The position numbers and the translations under genes are program-made. A stretch of 64,000 nt of DNA from a virus, in the IMG/VR virus record IMGVR_UViG_3300030117_007612, positions 1-64,000 of that record; one strand, given 5' to 3'. The notes beneath the pieces are model-generated. The model saw only the letters and a list, made by a program, of their open reading frames with translations, ran no database searches and was not told the DNA's origin. Below, in pieces: positions 1 through 6,395 of the stretch; the stretch's first letter is position 1; each line of letters begins with the position of its first letter.

Positions 1-75
1 GAGATTGAGGGCGAAATCGAGAGGATGAGTGCCCTAATCGTTAAACTTGAGGATGAGGTAAGCCATGAACATTGA
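1..75 (+). CDS. C-terminal end of a gene entering from the left
   Basis: Frame 1 is open from the first base to a TGA at 73-75 and encodes 24 residues rich in Glu and Leu with a coiled-coil character (EIEGEIERMSALIVKLEDEV). The next gene starts at 65 inside it, the overlap style used through the window. Too little remains to name the protein. Confidence 0.55.
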   Translation, partial: EIEGEIERMSALIVKLEDEVSHEH

Positions 76-475
76 TTTAACTGAACGCGAGATTGAACTT
101 TTGATGATGTGCATTGAAACCAACATTGAAACTATCAAGCGCCGCCATGACGAGAACGATCCAGAAATTGCTGATTTGATTTTTGAATTGCAGGATTTGG
201 ACACTGACCTTTGGGAGTTGACGGCCCGACCTTGCCAGACTCGGCCCGATCCAGACCTCGATACCACCGATCTGGATTTGGTTGGCCGCACTTTTGAAGT
301 CGCAGAAGAACACTTTATTGACGCAGGCATCCAAGCCCGCGAGAAGATGAAGGCGACCAGCAAGGCAGCGACCAGACGTGCGTTAAACTTTTCCGGTCGC
401 GTCCGGGCTGATGGCGACCTCTCCGAGACTCAGCGCATTGATGTTTGGAACCCTAACGATCCAAGCAACTGGTAG
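65..475 (+). CDS. hypothetical acidic helical protein
   Basis: 136 aa. The first 50 residues look like a long amphipathic helix rich in Glu, Ile and Leu. An Asp/Pro-rich middle and an Arg/Lys-rich segment near residues 95-110 follow. I recognise no domain. It overlaps the upstream partial gene and is followed within 10 bases by the next start, so it is probably one operon of small early genes. Its codons are visibly G+C richer than those after about 5 kb. Confidence 0.6.
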   Translation: MNIDLTEREIELLMMCIETNIETIKRRHDENDPEIADLIFELQDLDTDLWELTARPCQTRPDPDLDTTDLDLVGRTFEVAEEHFIDAGIQAREKMKATSKAATRRALNFSGRVRADGDLSETQRIDVWNPNDPSNW

Positions 476-484
476 GTGATTAAA

Positions 485-970
485 ATGAAGGTACGCAACG
501 CAATCAAGAAAGTAAAGACCCATTTTGCCAAGCAAGGCATTGACATTGATGTGCAGCTTGTTGGTCACCGCTGGACATTCGAGCATAATGGATATGTCGG
601 TTCGTTCTTGGCCAATGGTCGGTGCTCTGATGAGGATCAGATGGATGCCGACGCTCACAACTTCCACGTCCGAAGGTGCAACGATCACTCTGATCTGATG
701 TCCGACTATCACGCTGGTTCGTTCCGCGATAACATCACGCAGCTTTGTCACAGCATGTTACCACCACCGCCTAAGTTCCCTGTTGGCTCACTCGTGCGAG
801 GGCGAGATAACAAACGCTCCAGACGGCAGGGTTACGCTGGCCTCGTTGGACTCGTGACTAAAGCGAACCCCGGCGGCTATATCTTTATTGATTGGATTGG
901 CAACGGCCCACCACGAATCGGCACGTACCCAGTTTCTTACCCAGAGCGCGACCTTGAACTCGCCTCTTGA
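485..970 (+). CDS. hypothetical protein with C-terminal GDLV-type SH3-like domain
   Basis: 161 aa from the ATG at 485, preferred over the GTG at 476 because a TAGGTGAT stretch precedes it at ribosome-binding distance. Residues 1-100 are basic then His/Asp rich with no recognised fold. Roughly residues 100-160 carry 'FPVGSLVRGRD', 'GLVGLVTKA' and 'YIFIDWIG', the strand pattern shared by the small GDLV proteins of this window (1951, 2216, 2693, 3705, 5799, 6081, 7981, 20939). I infer an SH3-like barrel. Ligand unknown. Confidence 0.6.
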   Translation: MKVRNAIKKVKTHFAKQGIDIDVQLVGHRWTFEHNGYVGSFLANGRCSDEDQMDADAHNFHVRRCNDHSDLMSDYHAGSFRDNITQLCHSMLPPPPKFPVGSLVRGRDNKRSRRQGYAGLVGLVTKANPGGYIFIDWIGNGPPRIGTYPVSYPERDLELAS

Positions 971-1021
971 CATTTCCTTGACAATTTAACCCTTGCGATC
1001 CATAGTCACCTGTGTTATATT
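967..1021 (+). promoter_or_regulatory. early promoter cassette, copy 1
   Basis: TTGACA elements lie at 967-972 and 978-983. A -35-like TTGCGA (993-998) is then followed by 17 bases and TATATT (1016-1021). GTATAGAAAGGA, which includes a ribosome-binding site, follows before the ATG at 1047. The whole string recurs near 2138-2192 and 2426-2480. Confidence 0.75.
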
Positions 1022-1046
1022 ATAAGTATAGAAAGGAAAGAACACT

Positions 1047-1178
1047 ATGAAACTTCGCGGACAGTCAGGGCTTCATCCTCTCGCACTTCACGCGGTATCG
1101 CCTGAGTTCGTTCGCCTGCTAATCAAGTTTGATGTGATCATGCTAGTAGGCTTGCTCTTCCTGTGTCAAACTGTCTGA
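1047..1178 (+). CDS. small membrane protein, 43 aa
   Basis: ATG at 1047 sits seven bases after GAAAGGAAAG and directly downstream of promoter copy 1. The product has a short basic N-terminus and one hydrophobic helix at about residues 22-41 (FVRLLIKFDVIMLVGLLFLC). No family is recognised. Promoter and ribosome-binding site position are the main evidence that it is real. Confidence 0.5.
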   Translation: MKLRGQSGLHPLALHAVSPEFVRLLIKFDVIMLVGLLFLCQTV

Positions 1179-1182
1179 CATT

Positions 1183-1268
1183 TTAGCGTGTGTTGACGCT
1201 AACCCGGTGCATCGGGTAAACTGAACGGTTGCAAACGGCAGAAAACACTACGGAGAGCGCGGCGCTCT
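1183..1268 (+). other. structured intergenic region, candidate small RNA
   Basis: The gene-free stretch 1179-1328 holds three consecutive hairpins. They are TTAGCGT/ACGCTAA (1183-1189 with 1196-1202), ACCCG/CGGGT (1202-1206 with 1213-1217) and AGAGCG/CGCTCT (1254-1259 with 1263-1268). No poly-T tract follows, so a simple terminator is unlikely. It lies between a promoter-driven small gene and the next promoter cassette. Confidence 0.35.
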
Positions 1269-1328
1269 GGAATACACGGGTCTAATGCACTAATAAGATC
1301 AAAGCCGCTACATTTACCTGACATTCTC

Positions 1329-1372
1329 TTGACAACTTAGTTGTTGACTTTTCCCCATTTTTCAAGTATAAT
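1329..1372 (+). promoter_or_regulatory. early promoter cassette, copy 2
   Basis: TTGACA at 1329-1334 is followed by the likely -35 TTGACT (1344-1349), a 17-base spacer and the perfect TATAAT at 1367-1372. AAGGAG follows ahead of the ATG at 1401. The layout matches the other three cassettes, but the sequence is more diverged. Confidence 0.8.
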
Positions 1373-1400
1373 ATAGTATATCAAGTAAGGAGATATATCA

Positions 1401-1781
1401 ATGCCTCAGACACAACTCGACGACACTCTGACCTTCAAGCCCAACCCGATGATCAATAACATTGAGATCGGATCTTCACGCAAGAAAGAATATAAGCCAC
1501 AACCTGCACCGCCAACGCGGAAGCAACTGACAGGCTGGACCGTCGAGCAGGTTGGCCCGAAAATGTGGCGGGTGTTTCGCAACTCGACCACGCAAGGCAA
1601 GCAAGCCATCATCGACTACAACACTCGCGAAGGCGCACAGTCTTTTGCTGATGGCTGCAACGCAGAATACAAGAGCCCCACCAAGATGAGTGCGGCTAGC
1701 CTGCGTCGTAAGAACGCGGAGCACTTGACTGACGAAGAGAAGGCTGATCTGGCTGCAATCATGGAAGGGGAGGGCCTCTAA
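1401..1781 (+). CDS. hypothetical early protein
   Basis: 126 aa, first gene of the 1401-2160 operon behind promoter copy 2, with AAGGAG ahead of the ATG. A Pro/Lys-rich N-terminus (about 1-40) precedes a compact segment 'GWTVEQVGPKMWRVFRNS', possibly a small alpha/beta fold, and a charged helical C-terminus with 'LTDEEKADLAAIMEGEG'. No known family. Strong promoter and ribosome-binding site suggest high early expression. Confidence 0.65.
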   Translation: MPQTQLDDTLTFKPNPMINNIEIGSSRKKEYKPQPAPPTRKQLTGWTVEQVGPKMWRVFRNSTTQGKQAIIDYNTREGAQSFADGCNAEYKSPTKMSAASLRRKNAEHLTDEEKADLAAIMEGEGL

Positions 1782-1865
1782 ATGTATTCAATCGAAGATA
1801 GGTTCGTTGATGCTGTTGGATCGCTAATTGTGGTCGCATTTTTTATCGGATTGATGGCACTATGA
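1782..1865 (+). CDS. tiny membrane peptide, 27 aa
   Basis: ATG at 1782 follows the preceding stop directly, and its ATGA overlaps the next start. The product is a single hydrophobic helix (about residues 13-27) after a short acidic N-terminus. Evidence is the chain of start-stop overlaps and the preceding GGGGAGGG purine run, which could be a ribosome-binding site. Confidence 0.45.
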   Translation: MYSIEDRFVDAVGSLIVVAFFIGLMAL

Positions 1866-1954
1866 CATTCATTGAGCAAAAGATTTTAGTGGCTGTCCTG
1901 TCTGTCGTCGTCTTCTGCATTCTTACGCAGGTAGTCAAAGCGAGACAAGCATGA
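1862..1954 (+). CDS. tiny membrane peptide, 30 aa
   Basis: Starts in the ATGA overlap at 1862 and ends in an ATGA overlap with the next gene at 1951. One transmembrane helix (about residues 8-22, ILVAVLSVVVFCIL) is followed by a short basic tail (VKARQA), giving a predicted N-out/C-in topology. With its neighbour it forms a pair of very small membrane peptides. A holin-like or superinfection-exclusion role is possible but not shown. Confidence 0.45.
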   Translation: MTFIEQKILVAVLSVVVFCILTQVVKARQA

Positions 1955-2160
1955 GCGCATTTGTGCCCGGTGATCTGGTGACATACCACTTTCAACGCGC
2001 CCGATGGCGTAAAGGTTTATCTGTTCATGTTGGCTTGATTGTCGAGACTGGTAAGTATACCGGTAACCGTGACGTTAAAGTTTTGTGGAAGGGCAAAACA
2101 GAGCCAGCAACCGAAGCAAGCCAGCACCTTTCACCAGTTGACATTTCCTTGACAACTTAA
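1951..2160 (+). CDS. GDLV-family small protein (SH3-like barrel inferred)
   Basis: 69 aa. Motifs in order are 'VPGDLVTYHF' (5-14), 'HVGLIVETG' and 'DVKVLWKGK', a strand-turn-strand pattern shared with the product at 2216. It is translationally coupled to the two tiny membrane genes by ATGA overlaps. Its 3' end overlaps promoter copy 3. Function unknown; a nucleic-acid- or protein-binding SH3/KOW-like barrel is my inference. Confidence 0.65.
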   Translation: MSAFVPGDLVTYHFQRARWRKGLSVHVGLIVETGKYTGNRDVKVLWKGKTEPATEASQHLSPVDISLTT

Positions 2161-2192
2161 TCCTTGCGTTTCAGTGTCCCCTATGTTATATT
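2138..2192 (+). promoter_or_regulatory. early promoter cassette, copy 3
   Basis: TTGACA at 2138-2143 and 2149-2154, -35-like TTGCGT at 2164-2169, 17-base spacer, TATATT at 2187-2192, then GTATAGAAAGGAGA before the ATG at 2216. Nearly identical in layout to copy 1, and embedded in the end of the upstream gene. Confidence 0.8.
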
Positions 2193-2215
2193 ATATGTAT
2201 AGAAAGGAGAAAGCT

Positions 2216-2440
2216 ATGAACCACGATCTTCAACCCGGTGACCTCGTTCGCAGCAACGCCACTGTATACAATCGCGCAGGCAAGATCCGCAAGCCCACCG
2301 TTGGGCTTGTTCTCAAGAAGCTGATGACGCGAGATCACGGATCTGGATCGGGACTCGTTAAAGTATTGTGGCCGCACACTGGCAACACTGGCGTTTGTTC
2401 AGTGCAGGATCTTGACAAAGTGGACTTGACAACTCCTTGA
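2216..2440 (+). CDS. GDLV-family small protein (SH3-like barrel inferred)
   Basis: 74 aa from the ATG at 2216, six bases after AAAGGAGA; the earlier in-frame ATG at 2174 lies before the -10 and is not credible. Motifs are 'LQPGDLVRSN', 'TVGLVLKKL' and 'LVKVLWPH'. Its closest relative in the window is the product at 1951. Each copy has its own promoter cassette, which suggests duplication of a promoter-gene unit. Confidence 0.7.
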   Translation: MNHDLQPGDLVRSNATVYNRAGKIRKPTVGLVLKKLMTRDHGSGSGLVKVLWPHTGNTGVCSVQDLDKVDLTTP

Positions 2441-2480
2441 CAACTCAACCCTTGACTTTTGCCCCTGTGGGTGTTATATT
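2412..2480 (+). promoter_or_regulatory. early promoter cassette, copy 4
   Basis: Three TTGACA boxes (2412-2417, 2426-2431, 2437-2442) precede the -35 TTGACT at 2452-2457. A 17-base spacer and TATATT (2475-2480) follow, then GTATAGAAAGGAGA and the ATG at 2505. It has the most upstream TTGACA repeats of the four cassettes. Confidence 0.8.
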
Positions 2481-2504
2481 ATATGTATAGAAAGGAGAAA
2501 GCAA

Positions 2505-2681
2505 ATGCTTCGCACTCAAGACCTGCCCACCAAGACCTTCCGCGTCACCTTCACCCTTCGCGAGCCAATGCGCCCGCGTCAAACTCGCATTGTCAAGGCG
2601 CGCGATGAGTACGAAGCTGCTCGCCTCGTTGTACTTCCGGCTAACGCCATGCGAACCCTGAACATCAAAGAGATCAAGTAG
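2505..2681 (+). CDS. hypothetical small basic protein, 58 aa
   Basis: ATG at 2505 is well placed after AAAGGAGA of promoter copy 4. The product is Arg/Thr rich with a probable beta hairpin ('KTFRVTFTLREP') followed by a helix ('ARDEYEAARLVV'). The closing KEIK overlaps a GTAGGAG ribosome-binding site for the next gene. No family recognised. Confidence 0.55.
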   Translation: MLRTQDLPTKTFRVTFTLREPMRPRQTRIVKARDEYEAARLVVLPANAMRTLNIKEIK

Positions 2682-2692
2682 GAGATATATTT

Positions 2693-2863
2693 ATGTTCGC
2701 AATCGGTAACATAGTTAAAGTACACACCAAGCTCAACGGCTGGAAAACTGGCACCATCATCGGCAAAGCCGACTGGGACAGCAGCATGTGGCTTGTGAAG
2801 ATCCCCGGCCATTGGTCTAAGCAGACCGCCGCCCTTGAGATTGACATGAAGAATGTGGCTTAA
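2693..2863 (+). CDS. GDLV-family small protein, 56 aa
   Basis: ATG at 2693 follows TAGGAGATATATTT. Motifs are 'FAIGNIVKVH' (2-11), 'KTGTIIGK' and 'MWLVKIPG', the shortest version of the SH3-like strand pattern seen in this window. It is co-transcribed with the gene at 2505. Confidence 0.6.
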   Translation: MFAIGNIVKVHTKLNGWKTGTIIGKADWDSSMWLVKIPGHWSKQTAALEIDMKNVA

Positions 2864-3101
2864 TCCACCCAACCCGAACAGCGCCCATCGCCGCGAGAGG
2901 TCAAGATAATGAAAACCCCCAACTACATAGCGCCGGACTGTGGCGGGCTTGGATAAGTCACAGAGGGATCCTGTTCAACCCTAATCAAGAGAACAATATA
3001 ATGCGATAGCGTTACCTCCACTGCTCAGTGAGGTTAAGAGAGCAAATAACAATAGAGCCGAGAGGGAGCGCGGGCATAAATAAAGACTCTCCCATTTTCC
3101 T
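2864..3101 (+). other. non-coding spacer
   Basis: No convincing gene. A 15-codon reading frame at 2909 is too short to support. One imperfect hairpin built on ACCTC/GAGGT lies around 3026-3045. No sigma70-like promoter is evident ahead of the ATG at 3102. Confidence 0.3.
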
Positions 3102-3377
3102 ATGAAATACTACGTTACCAAAATCGAATTGCAATTAGCTGACAGCAAATTGATCAGCACCGAGACAATTCTAACTAAGCCCAGCGACAAAGCCGCCGCC
3201 GTGGAGGGTAAGCGCAGATATTCAGCCCTTGGTATTGATAACCTGTGTGTTGTCAAGTACAAGAAGAAGCACTATAACAAAGTTCTCCGCGCTCAAAACA
3301 AGCGCCGCAAGGAGAAGGCTTTGACGGTTGCTGATATTGCTAAAATGACAGAAGAAGCCCGCGAGGAAGGAATATAA
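3102..3377 (+). CDS. hypothetical basic protein
   Basis: 91 aa. The first 45 residues look beta-rich ('YYVTKIELQLADSK'), followed by a strongly basic helix (KYKKKHYNKVLRAQNKRRKEK, about 50-71) and an acidic tail. The basic patch suggests nucleic-acid binding, but there is no recognised domain. It is followed after one base by the next start. Confidence 0.55.
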   Translation: MKYYVTKIELQLADSKLISTETILTKPSDKAAAVEGKRRYSALGIDNLCVVKYKKKHYNKVLRAQNKRRKEKALTVADIAKMTEEAREEGI

Positions 3378-3378
3378 T

Positions 3379-3705
3379 ATGATTACAGGACCAAGAGTGA
3401 CAAACGATAAAGTTATTGTTGCATGGACGCACGGACTGAGCGCCCAAAATCATAACGGCACGTTGGGGAGCATATCATATCCGAACGGTCGGGCCGAATT
3501 GTTCAGCTATGAATTGAAGATCGGAGAGCGAACACCTGCCGGTGTGTTGGTGCTTGCCGACTACACCGCGCCCGCTAACGGCTTCAAGACAATGACCACT
3601 TCTCAACATGTTTGTTTAGTAAAGCATACCATCCGTGAGAAGCTGGTGGTTATGAACCCGCGAGTTTGGCAGTGCTCACCACTAAGCGAGGATAAGCCTT
3701 TTTAA
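3379..3705 (+). CDS. hypothetical protein
   Basis: 108 aa, mixed alpha/beta, with a beta-rich centre ('AELFSYELKIGERTPAGVLVL'). No motif or family recognised. Its stop overlaps the start of the GDLV protein at 3705 (TAATG), so the two are translationally coupled. Confidence 0.55.
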   Translation: MITGPRVTNDKVIVAWTHGLSAQNHNGTLGSISYPNGRAELFSYELKIGERTPAGVLVLADYTAPANGFKTMTTSQHVCLVKHTIREKLVVMNPRVWQCSPLSEDKPF

Positions 3706-3911
3706 TGCCAGTGTTTCGCCCCGGTGATCTTGTACGAGTTAAGGATGGTACGCACGATCCTTTGATGCCCGATCATCGCGTCGGCGTAATCATTGAGGAC
3801 TCAGCAAGTCCGAGAGCACTAACAAAAACATTTAAGATTCTTTTCCTTGGCACTTATGAAGTGCTGCACTTCCATGAAATGTTTTTAGAACACTTCAGCA
3901 CAGGACCATAA
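3705..3911 (+). CDS. GDLV-family small protein (SH3-like barrel inferred)
   Basis: 68 aa with 'FRPGDLVRVKDG' (4-15), 'RVGVIIEDS' and 'TFKILFLGTYEVLHFHEMFLEHF'. This is the canonical layout of the family: a GDLV first strand, a GVII second strand, and a hydrophobic fourth strand followed by a short helix. Coupled to the upstream gene by a TAATG overlap. Confidence 0.65.
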   Translation: MPVFRPGDLVRVKDGTHDPLMPDHRVGVIIEDSASPRALTKTFKILFLGTYEVLHFHEMFLEHFSTGP

Positions 3912-3933
3912 CACTTTGCCTATTCATGTAACC

Positions 3934-4248
3934 ATGCCGCCGCTGCTCTATAACCGTTATGACGGTAAGCGGTTCGCTGTATCTGGTCAGCATTGGGTTG
4001 AGGTTCCCAAGAACACAACGCTGGAGGATATAGATAAATATATGGTAGTTGAGAGTCGACCCGAGCCTAAGAATTCGGAGGGTGATCACAATTGGATTGT
4101 AGAGGGTAGTAAAGGAAATAAATATACAGTAACCCTTAGTGATAACCAATGGTCATGTACTTGTGTAGGGTTTAACTATCGTCGTAAGTGTAAGCACATC
4201 CAGTTAAAGAAAGATAATATATACAATGTGGGGGAGAATGGTAGTTAG
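3934..4248 (+). CDS. small SWIM-type zinc-finger protein
   Basis: 104 aa from the ATG at 3934; a TTG at 3916 is an alternative start. The C-terminal half has the SWIM signature C-x-C-x8-C-x-H ('WSCTCVGFNYRRKCKHIQ') preceded by 'YTVTLSDNQ'. SWIM domains bind zinc and usually DNA or protein. As a stand-alone 104-aa phage protein it may be an early regulator; its target is unknown. Confidence 0.65.
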   Translation: MPPLLYNRYDGKRFAVSGQHWVEVPKNTTLEDIDKYMVVESRPEPKNSEGDHNWIVEGSKGNKYTVTLSDNQWSCTCVGFNYRRKCKHIQLKKDNIYNVGENGS

Positions 4249-4546
4249 TGGGACATAGTGGATCGCTATGTAATGTTTAAGGAGCGTTATTATATGCTTG
4301 CATTACATTAGGTAATTGATTTAATTGTTTATGCGTGATTGTCTTAGTATATACACGATGCACAACTTGTCAAGTGTCAAGTCAATTATTGTCCGCTTCG
4401 GTGTTAATTTGCATGCGACAAGAAAGCTCAATGTATCCGACCACTTACAATGCCGTGTATCATCAACAATTTCAACTACTTAGCGCATGCAATTGTCGCA
4501 CACATGCGACAGCGAGAACACTTAACATATACTTTACACAATGCCC
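4249..4546 (+). other. gene-free stretch before an early promoter
   Basis: About 300 bases with no credible gene. A 79-codon frame at 4335-4574 begins at a poor start, is Cys/Ser/Thr rich and runs through the next promoter. The stretch is A+T richer than the genes before it and contains several GCATGCGAC-like repeats (around 4411 and 4502). Confidence 0.35.
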
Positions 4547-4575
4547 TTGCCTTTTAGCGCGAGAGTGGTTATAAT
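4547..4575 (+). promoter_or_regulatory. sigma70-like promoter
   Basis: TTGCCT (4547-4552), 17-base spacer, TATAAT (4570-4575), followed by GTATAAACTAG and an AGGAG ribosome-binding site before the ATG at 4609. The TATATGTATA extension resembles the early cassettes. Confidence 0.7.
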
Positions 4576-4608
4576 ATATGTATAAACTAGTTACTACAGG
4601 AGTGACAT

Positions 4609-4857
4609 ATGGAACTGACTCAGCTATCCGGCTCATCACTAACACCCTTCGAGCGCTCTGCCTTCAATGCGCTCTGCTTGTCCGATGGACTTACGCAGCT
4701 AGCGCACATGGAGAAGCTCGTCGACATCATGCAAGGCATTGACGTGCAACTTGCGGAGGCCCGCGAAGCAGGTGATGATGAACTGGCCGAGCAGATTGAC
4801 AAAACCTTTACGCTGTTGTTCGCGAGCTACGTCGACGGCTATGCATCGGACTCGTAA
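4609..4857 (+). CDS. hypothetical small helical acidic protein
   Basis: 82 aa, preceded by ACAGGAG and a promoter. Helical prediction by eye, with 'AHMEKLVDIMQGIDVQLAEAREAGDDELAEQIDKTFTLLF' split over two amphipathic helices. The net negative charge is high. No family recognised. Last gene of the high-G+C segment. Confidence 0.6.
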   Translation: MELTQLSGSSLTPFERSAFNALCLSDGLTQLAHMEKLVDIMQGIDVQLAEAREAGDDELAEQIDKTFTLLFASYVDGYASDS

Positions 4858-4922
4858 TCTATGCGAGAGTAGTAATAATAATTAACATATCTTTAACAGT
4901 TGACTATAGAGTTGACAAACAA

Positions 4923-4952
4923 TTGACAGTTGTAAAAGATATGTGATATAGT
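4923..4952 (+). promoter_or_regulatory. sigma70-like promoter
   Basis: TTGACA (4923-4928), 18-base spacer, TATAGT (4947-4952). Another TTGAC lies just upstream (4911). The presumed transcript start falls in or next to the G/C hairpin at 4956-4974. Confidence 0.6.
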
Positions 4953-4955
4953 AGA

Positions 4956-4974
4956 GGGGGGACCACTACCCCCC
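4956..4974 (+). other. G6/C6 hairpin at a transcript start
   Basis: Six G (4956-4961), loop ACCACTA, six C (4969-4974), then TA and a second C7 run. It sits immediately downstream of the -10 at 4947-4952, so it would be the 5' end of the transcript, or a blocking hairpin. No T-tract follows. Confidence 0.4.
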
Positions 4975-5074
4975 TACCCCCCCACCGGAATCTATGTCTC
5001 TATAAACGGATGTGCTGTGTGAGGGGTGCTAGATACATTCGCGCTGCGCGCCTAATTTTTTGAGATATGGAAAT

Positions 5075-5281
5075 ATGTGGAAATTATACAAATACGATGG
5101 CCATTACATTCAGGGAAAACTAGTTAGCAAACACTCAACAGAAAAGGCCGCATTAAACAAAGCGGAAAAAGAATTGAAGTACACATACACAGAGAAGATT
5201 AAGAGAAATAAAGAAATCATTATATGGCTAGATGACGAAAACCATAGCCCAATTGGCATGATCGTCAAAAAGACCAAATAA
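5075..5281 (+). CDS. hypothetical small basic protein
   Basis: 68 aa from the ATG at 5075; a TTG at 5060 would add five residues. Begins 'MWKLYKYDGHYIQGKLVS', then a Lys/Glu-rich helix, then a strand pair 'IIIWLDDENHSPIGMIVKK'. It looks like a compact alpha/beta domain but no family is recognised. From here on the sequence is A+T richer. Confidence 0.5.
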   Translation: MWKLYKYDGHYIQGKLVSKHSTEKAALNKAEKELKYTYTEKIKRNKEIIIWLDDENHSPIGMIVKKTK

Positions 5282-5331
5282 TAGCAAGGTTAAAAAAATC
5301 CACAGAACAAATTTTAGGAATTGGAGTATTA

Positions 5332-5775
5332 ATGAAGAATAAAAGATATACATGTTGGCATTGTAGGACGGGAATTGTGCATAGACTGCCGGCTACATGT
5401 CCAGAATGTGATAGAAGATTGGAGAAGGAAGTGAAAAAGGGCGAGAGAAAAAAGCGCCGGCGCATGGCAGCTAGCGCAATTACCGCGCTTCTAGTAGGCT
5501 GTGGGCAGCCCTACGCTGAAGATACGGCTGTGGGTACCTATAGGGTCAACGAGGTCTGTATACAGCAATTAGACGGGGCCCTGTATACACTACAGGCATA
5601 TGCTTCTAATAAATATACGGGGGTTACAGCGGCCATCTCCGCGCGCGGGGAACTCGGCGCGGTATATATCGACTTGGCGCCAACGAATATATCGACATAT
5701 TACACAGCAGATATAAAATTTGTCAACATGAGCTGTGAATCTGATATGCTCTTTAGGTATAGACCAATGATATAG
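5332..5775 (+). CDS. zinc-ribbon segment fused in frame to a lipobox-containing domain
   Basis: 147 aa. Residues 8-26 form a Cys4 ribbon (C-x2-C, then C-x2-C: 'CWHC', 'CPEC'). A very basic stretch (KKGERKKRRR, about 35-44) leads into 'MAASAITALLVGCGQ', a hydrophobic run ending in a lipobox-like LVGC. The remaining 85 residues look like a secreted beta domain with two Cys. An ATG at 5464 could make the lipoprotein part alone, giving two products from one frame. Function unknown. Confidence 0.5.
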   Translation: MKNKRYTCWHCRTGIVHRLPATCPECDRRLEKEVKKGERKKRRRMAASAITALLVGCGQPYAEDTAVGTYRVNEVCIQQLDGALYTLQAYASNKYTGVTAAISARGELGAVYIDLAPTNISTYYTADIKFVNMSCESDMLFRYRPMI

Positions 5776-5798
5776 TCATCTAAGCACCTAATTACTAT

Positions 5799-6077
5799 GT
5801 GGTGCTAGACTATAACGTTAATATTGTTTTAGAGCGCGGTGATATGATCGTCGACATGGTTAGCAATGAAGTTGGCTTGCTAATCGAAAGATATAAGGTA
5901 TTATCCGAAAACACATTCACCAATGGATTCGTTACTGAACCTGTTTGGGGCTGGCGTATATCGTGGTCAGGCGCTAATATGCATGATGTTAATCGATTTG
6001 CCGCGTTTACTGAAAACGGATTAAAAAATCAAATTATCGAAGGCCGCGTTAAATTGATAAAAGTAGATGATACTTAG
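5799..6077 (+). CDS. GDLV-family-related protein
   Basis: 92 aa, GTG start. 'LERGDMIVDMV', 'EVGLLIERYKVL' and 'WGWRISWSG' repeat the strand pattern of the small GDLV proteins with longer loops. The next gene (6081) has the same order (GDLVVD, FLISYE, WLWELYW), so the two look like tandem paralogues. Confidence 0.55.
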   Translation: MVLDYNVNIVLERGDMIVDMVSNEVGLLIERYKVLSENTFTNGFVTEPVWGWRISWSGANMHDVNRFAAFTENGLKNQIIEGRVKLIKVDDT

Positions 6078-6080
6078 GGT

Positions 6081-6395
6081 ATGCACTCTTTTAACGGCCG
6101 GTTCAAAAACATTAATTTGAACATTGGGGATCTGGTTGTAGATCCTTCGACAAATCACCGAGCTTTTCTTATTTCATATGAACGTCATATCGATATGTTT
6201 GATGACGATATATGGCTATGGGAGCTTTACTGGTTTACGCATGGCTCTAAGAGTGCGCTTAAAAATCCCATCAATTCTGTTACAATATTAGAAGAAGATA
6301 GTCTTAAGTTCTCAATATTAGTAGGTAGACTTGAGTGGTATTCAATCAAAGGAGATACATGGAATGCCGAAACAGCACAACTGGAATGCATATAA
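6081..6395 (+). CDS. GDLV-family-related protein, paralogue of the upstream gene
   Basis: 104 aa. 'LNIGDLVVDPSTNHRAFLISYERH' is followed by 'DIWLWELYWFTHG', which aligns by eye with the product at 5799. The C-terminus ends 'KFSILVGRLEWYSI'. Overlaps the next gene by about 30 bases. Probably a barrel-like domain of unknown ligand. Confidence 0.55.
   Translation: MHSFNGRFKNINLNIGDLVVDPSTNHRAFLISYERHIDMFDDDIWLWELYWFTHGSKSALKNPINSVTILEEDSLKFSILVGRLEWYSIKGDTWNAETAQLECI

Noticed and set aside
1183-1328. A tRNA or tRNA-like element in the structured spacer
   Set aside because: No T-arm GGTTCGAATCC, no CCA and no pairable acceptor stem.
2174-2215. Earlier in-frame start for the GDLV gene at 2216
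   Set aside because: It lies upstream of the promoter -10, and the ATG at 2216 has a strong ribosome-binding site.
3070-3090. T4-type late promoter (TATAAATA) at CATAAATAAAG
   Set aside because: First base and context do not fit, and the downstream gene is of early type; a single A+T match is not enough.
4335-4574. 79-codon frame in the gene-free stretch before the 4547 promoter
   Set aside because: No ribosome-binding site, Cys/Ser/Thr-rich composition without domain, and it runs through the next promoter.
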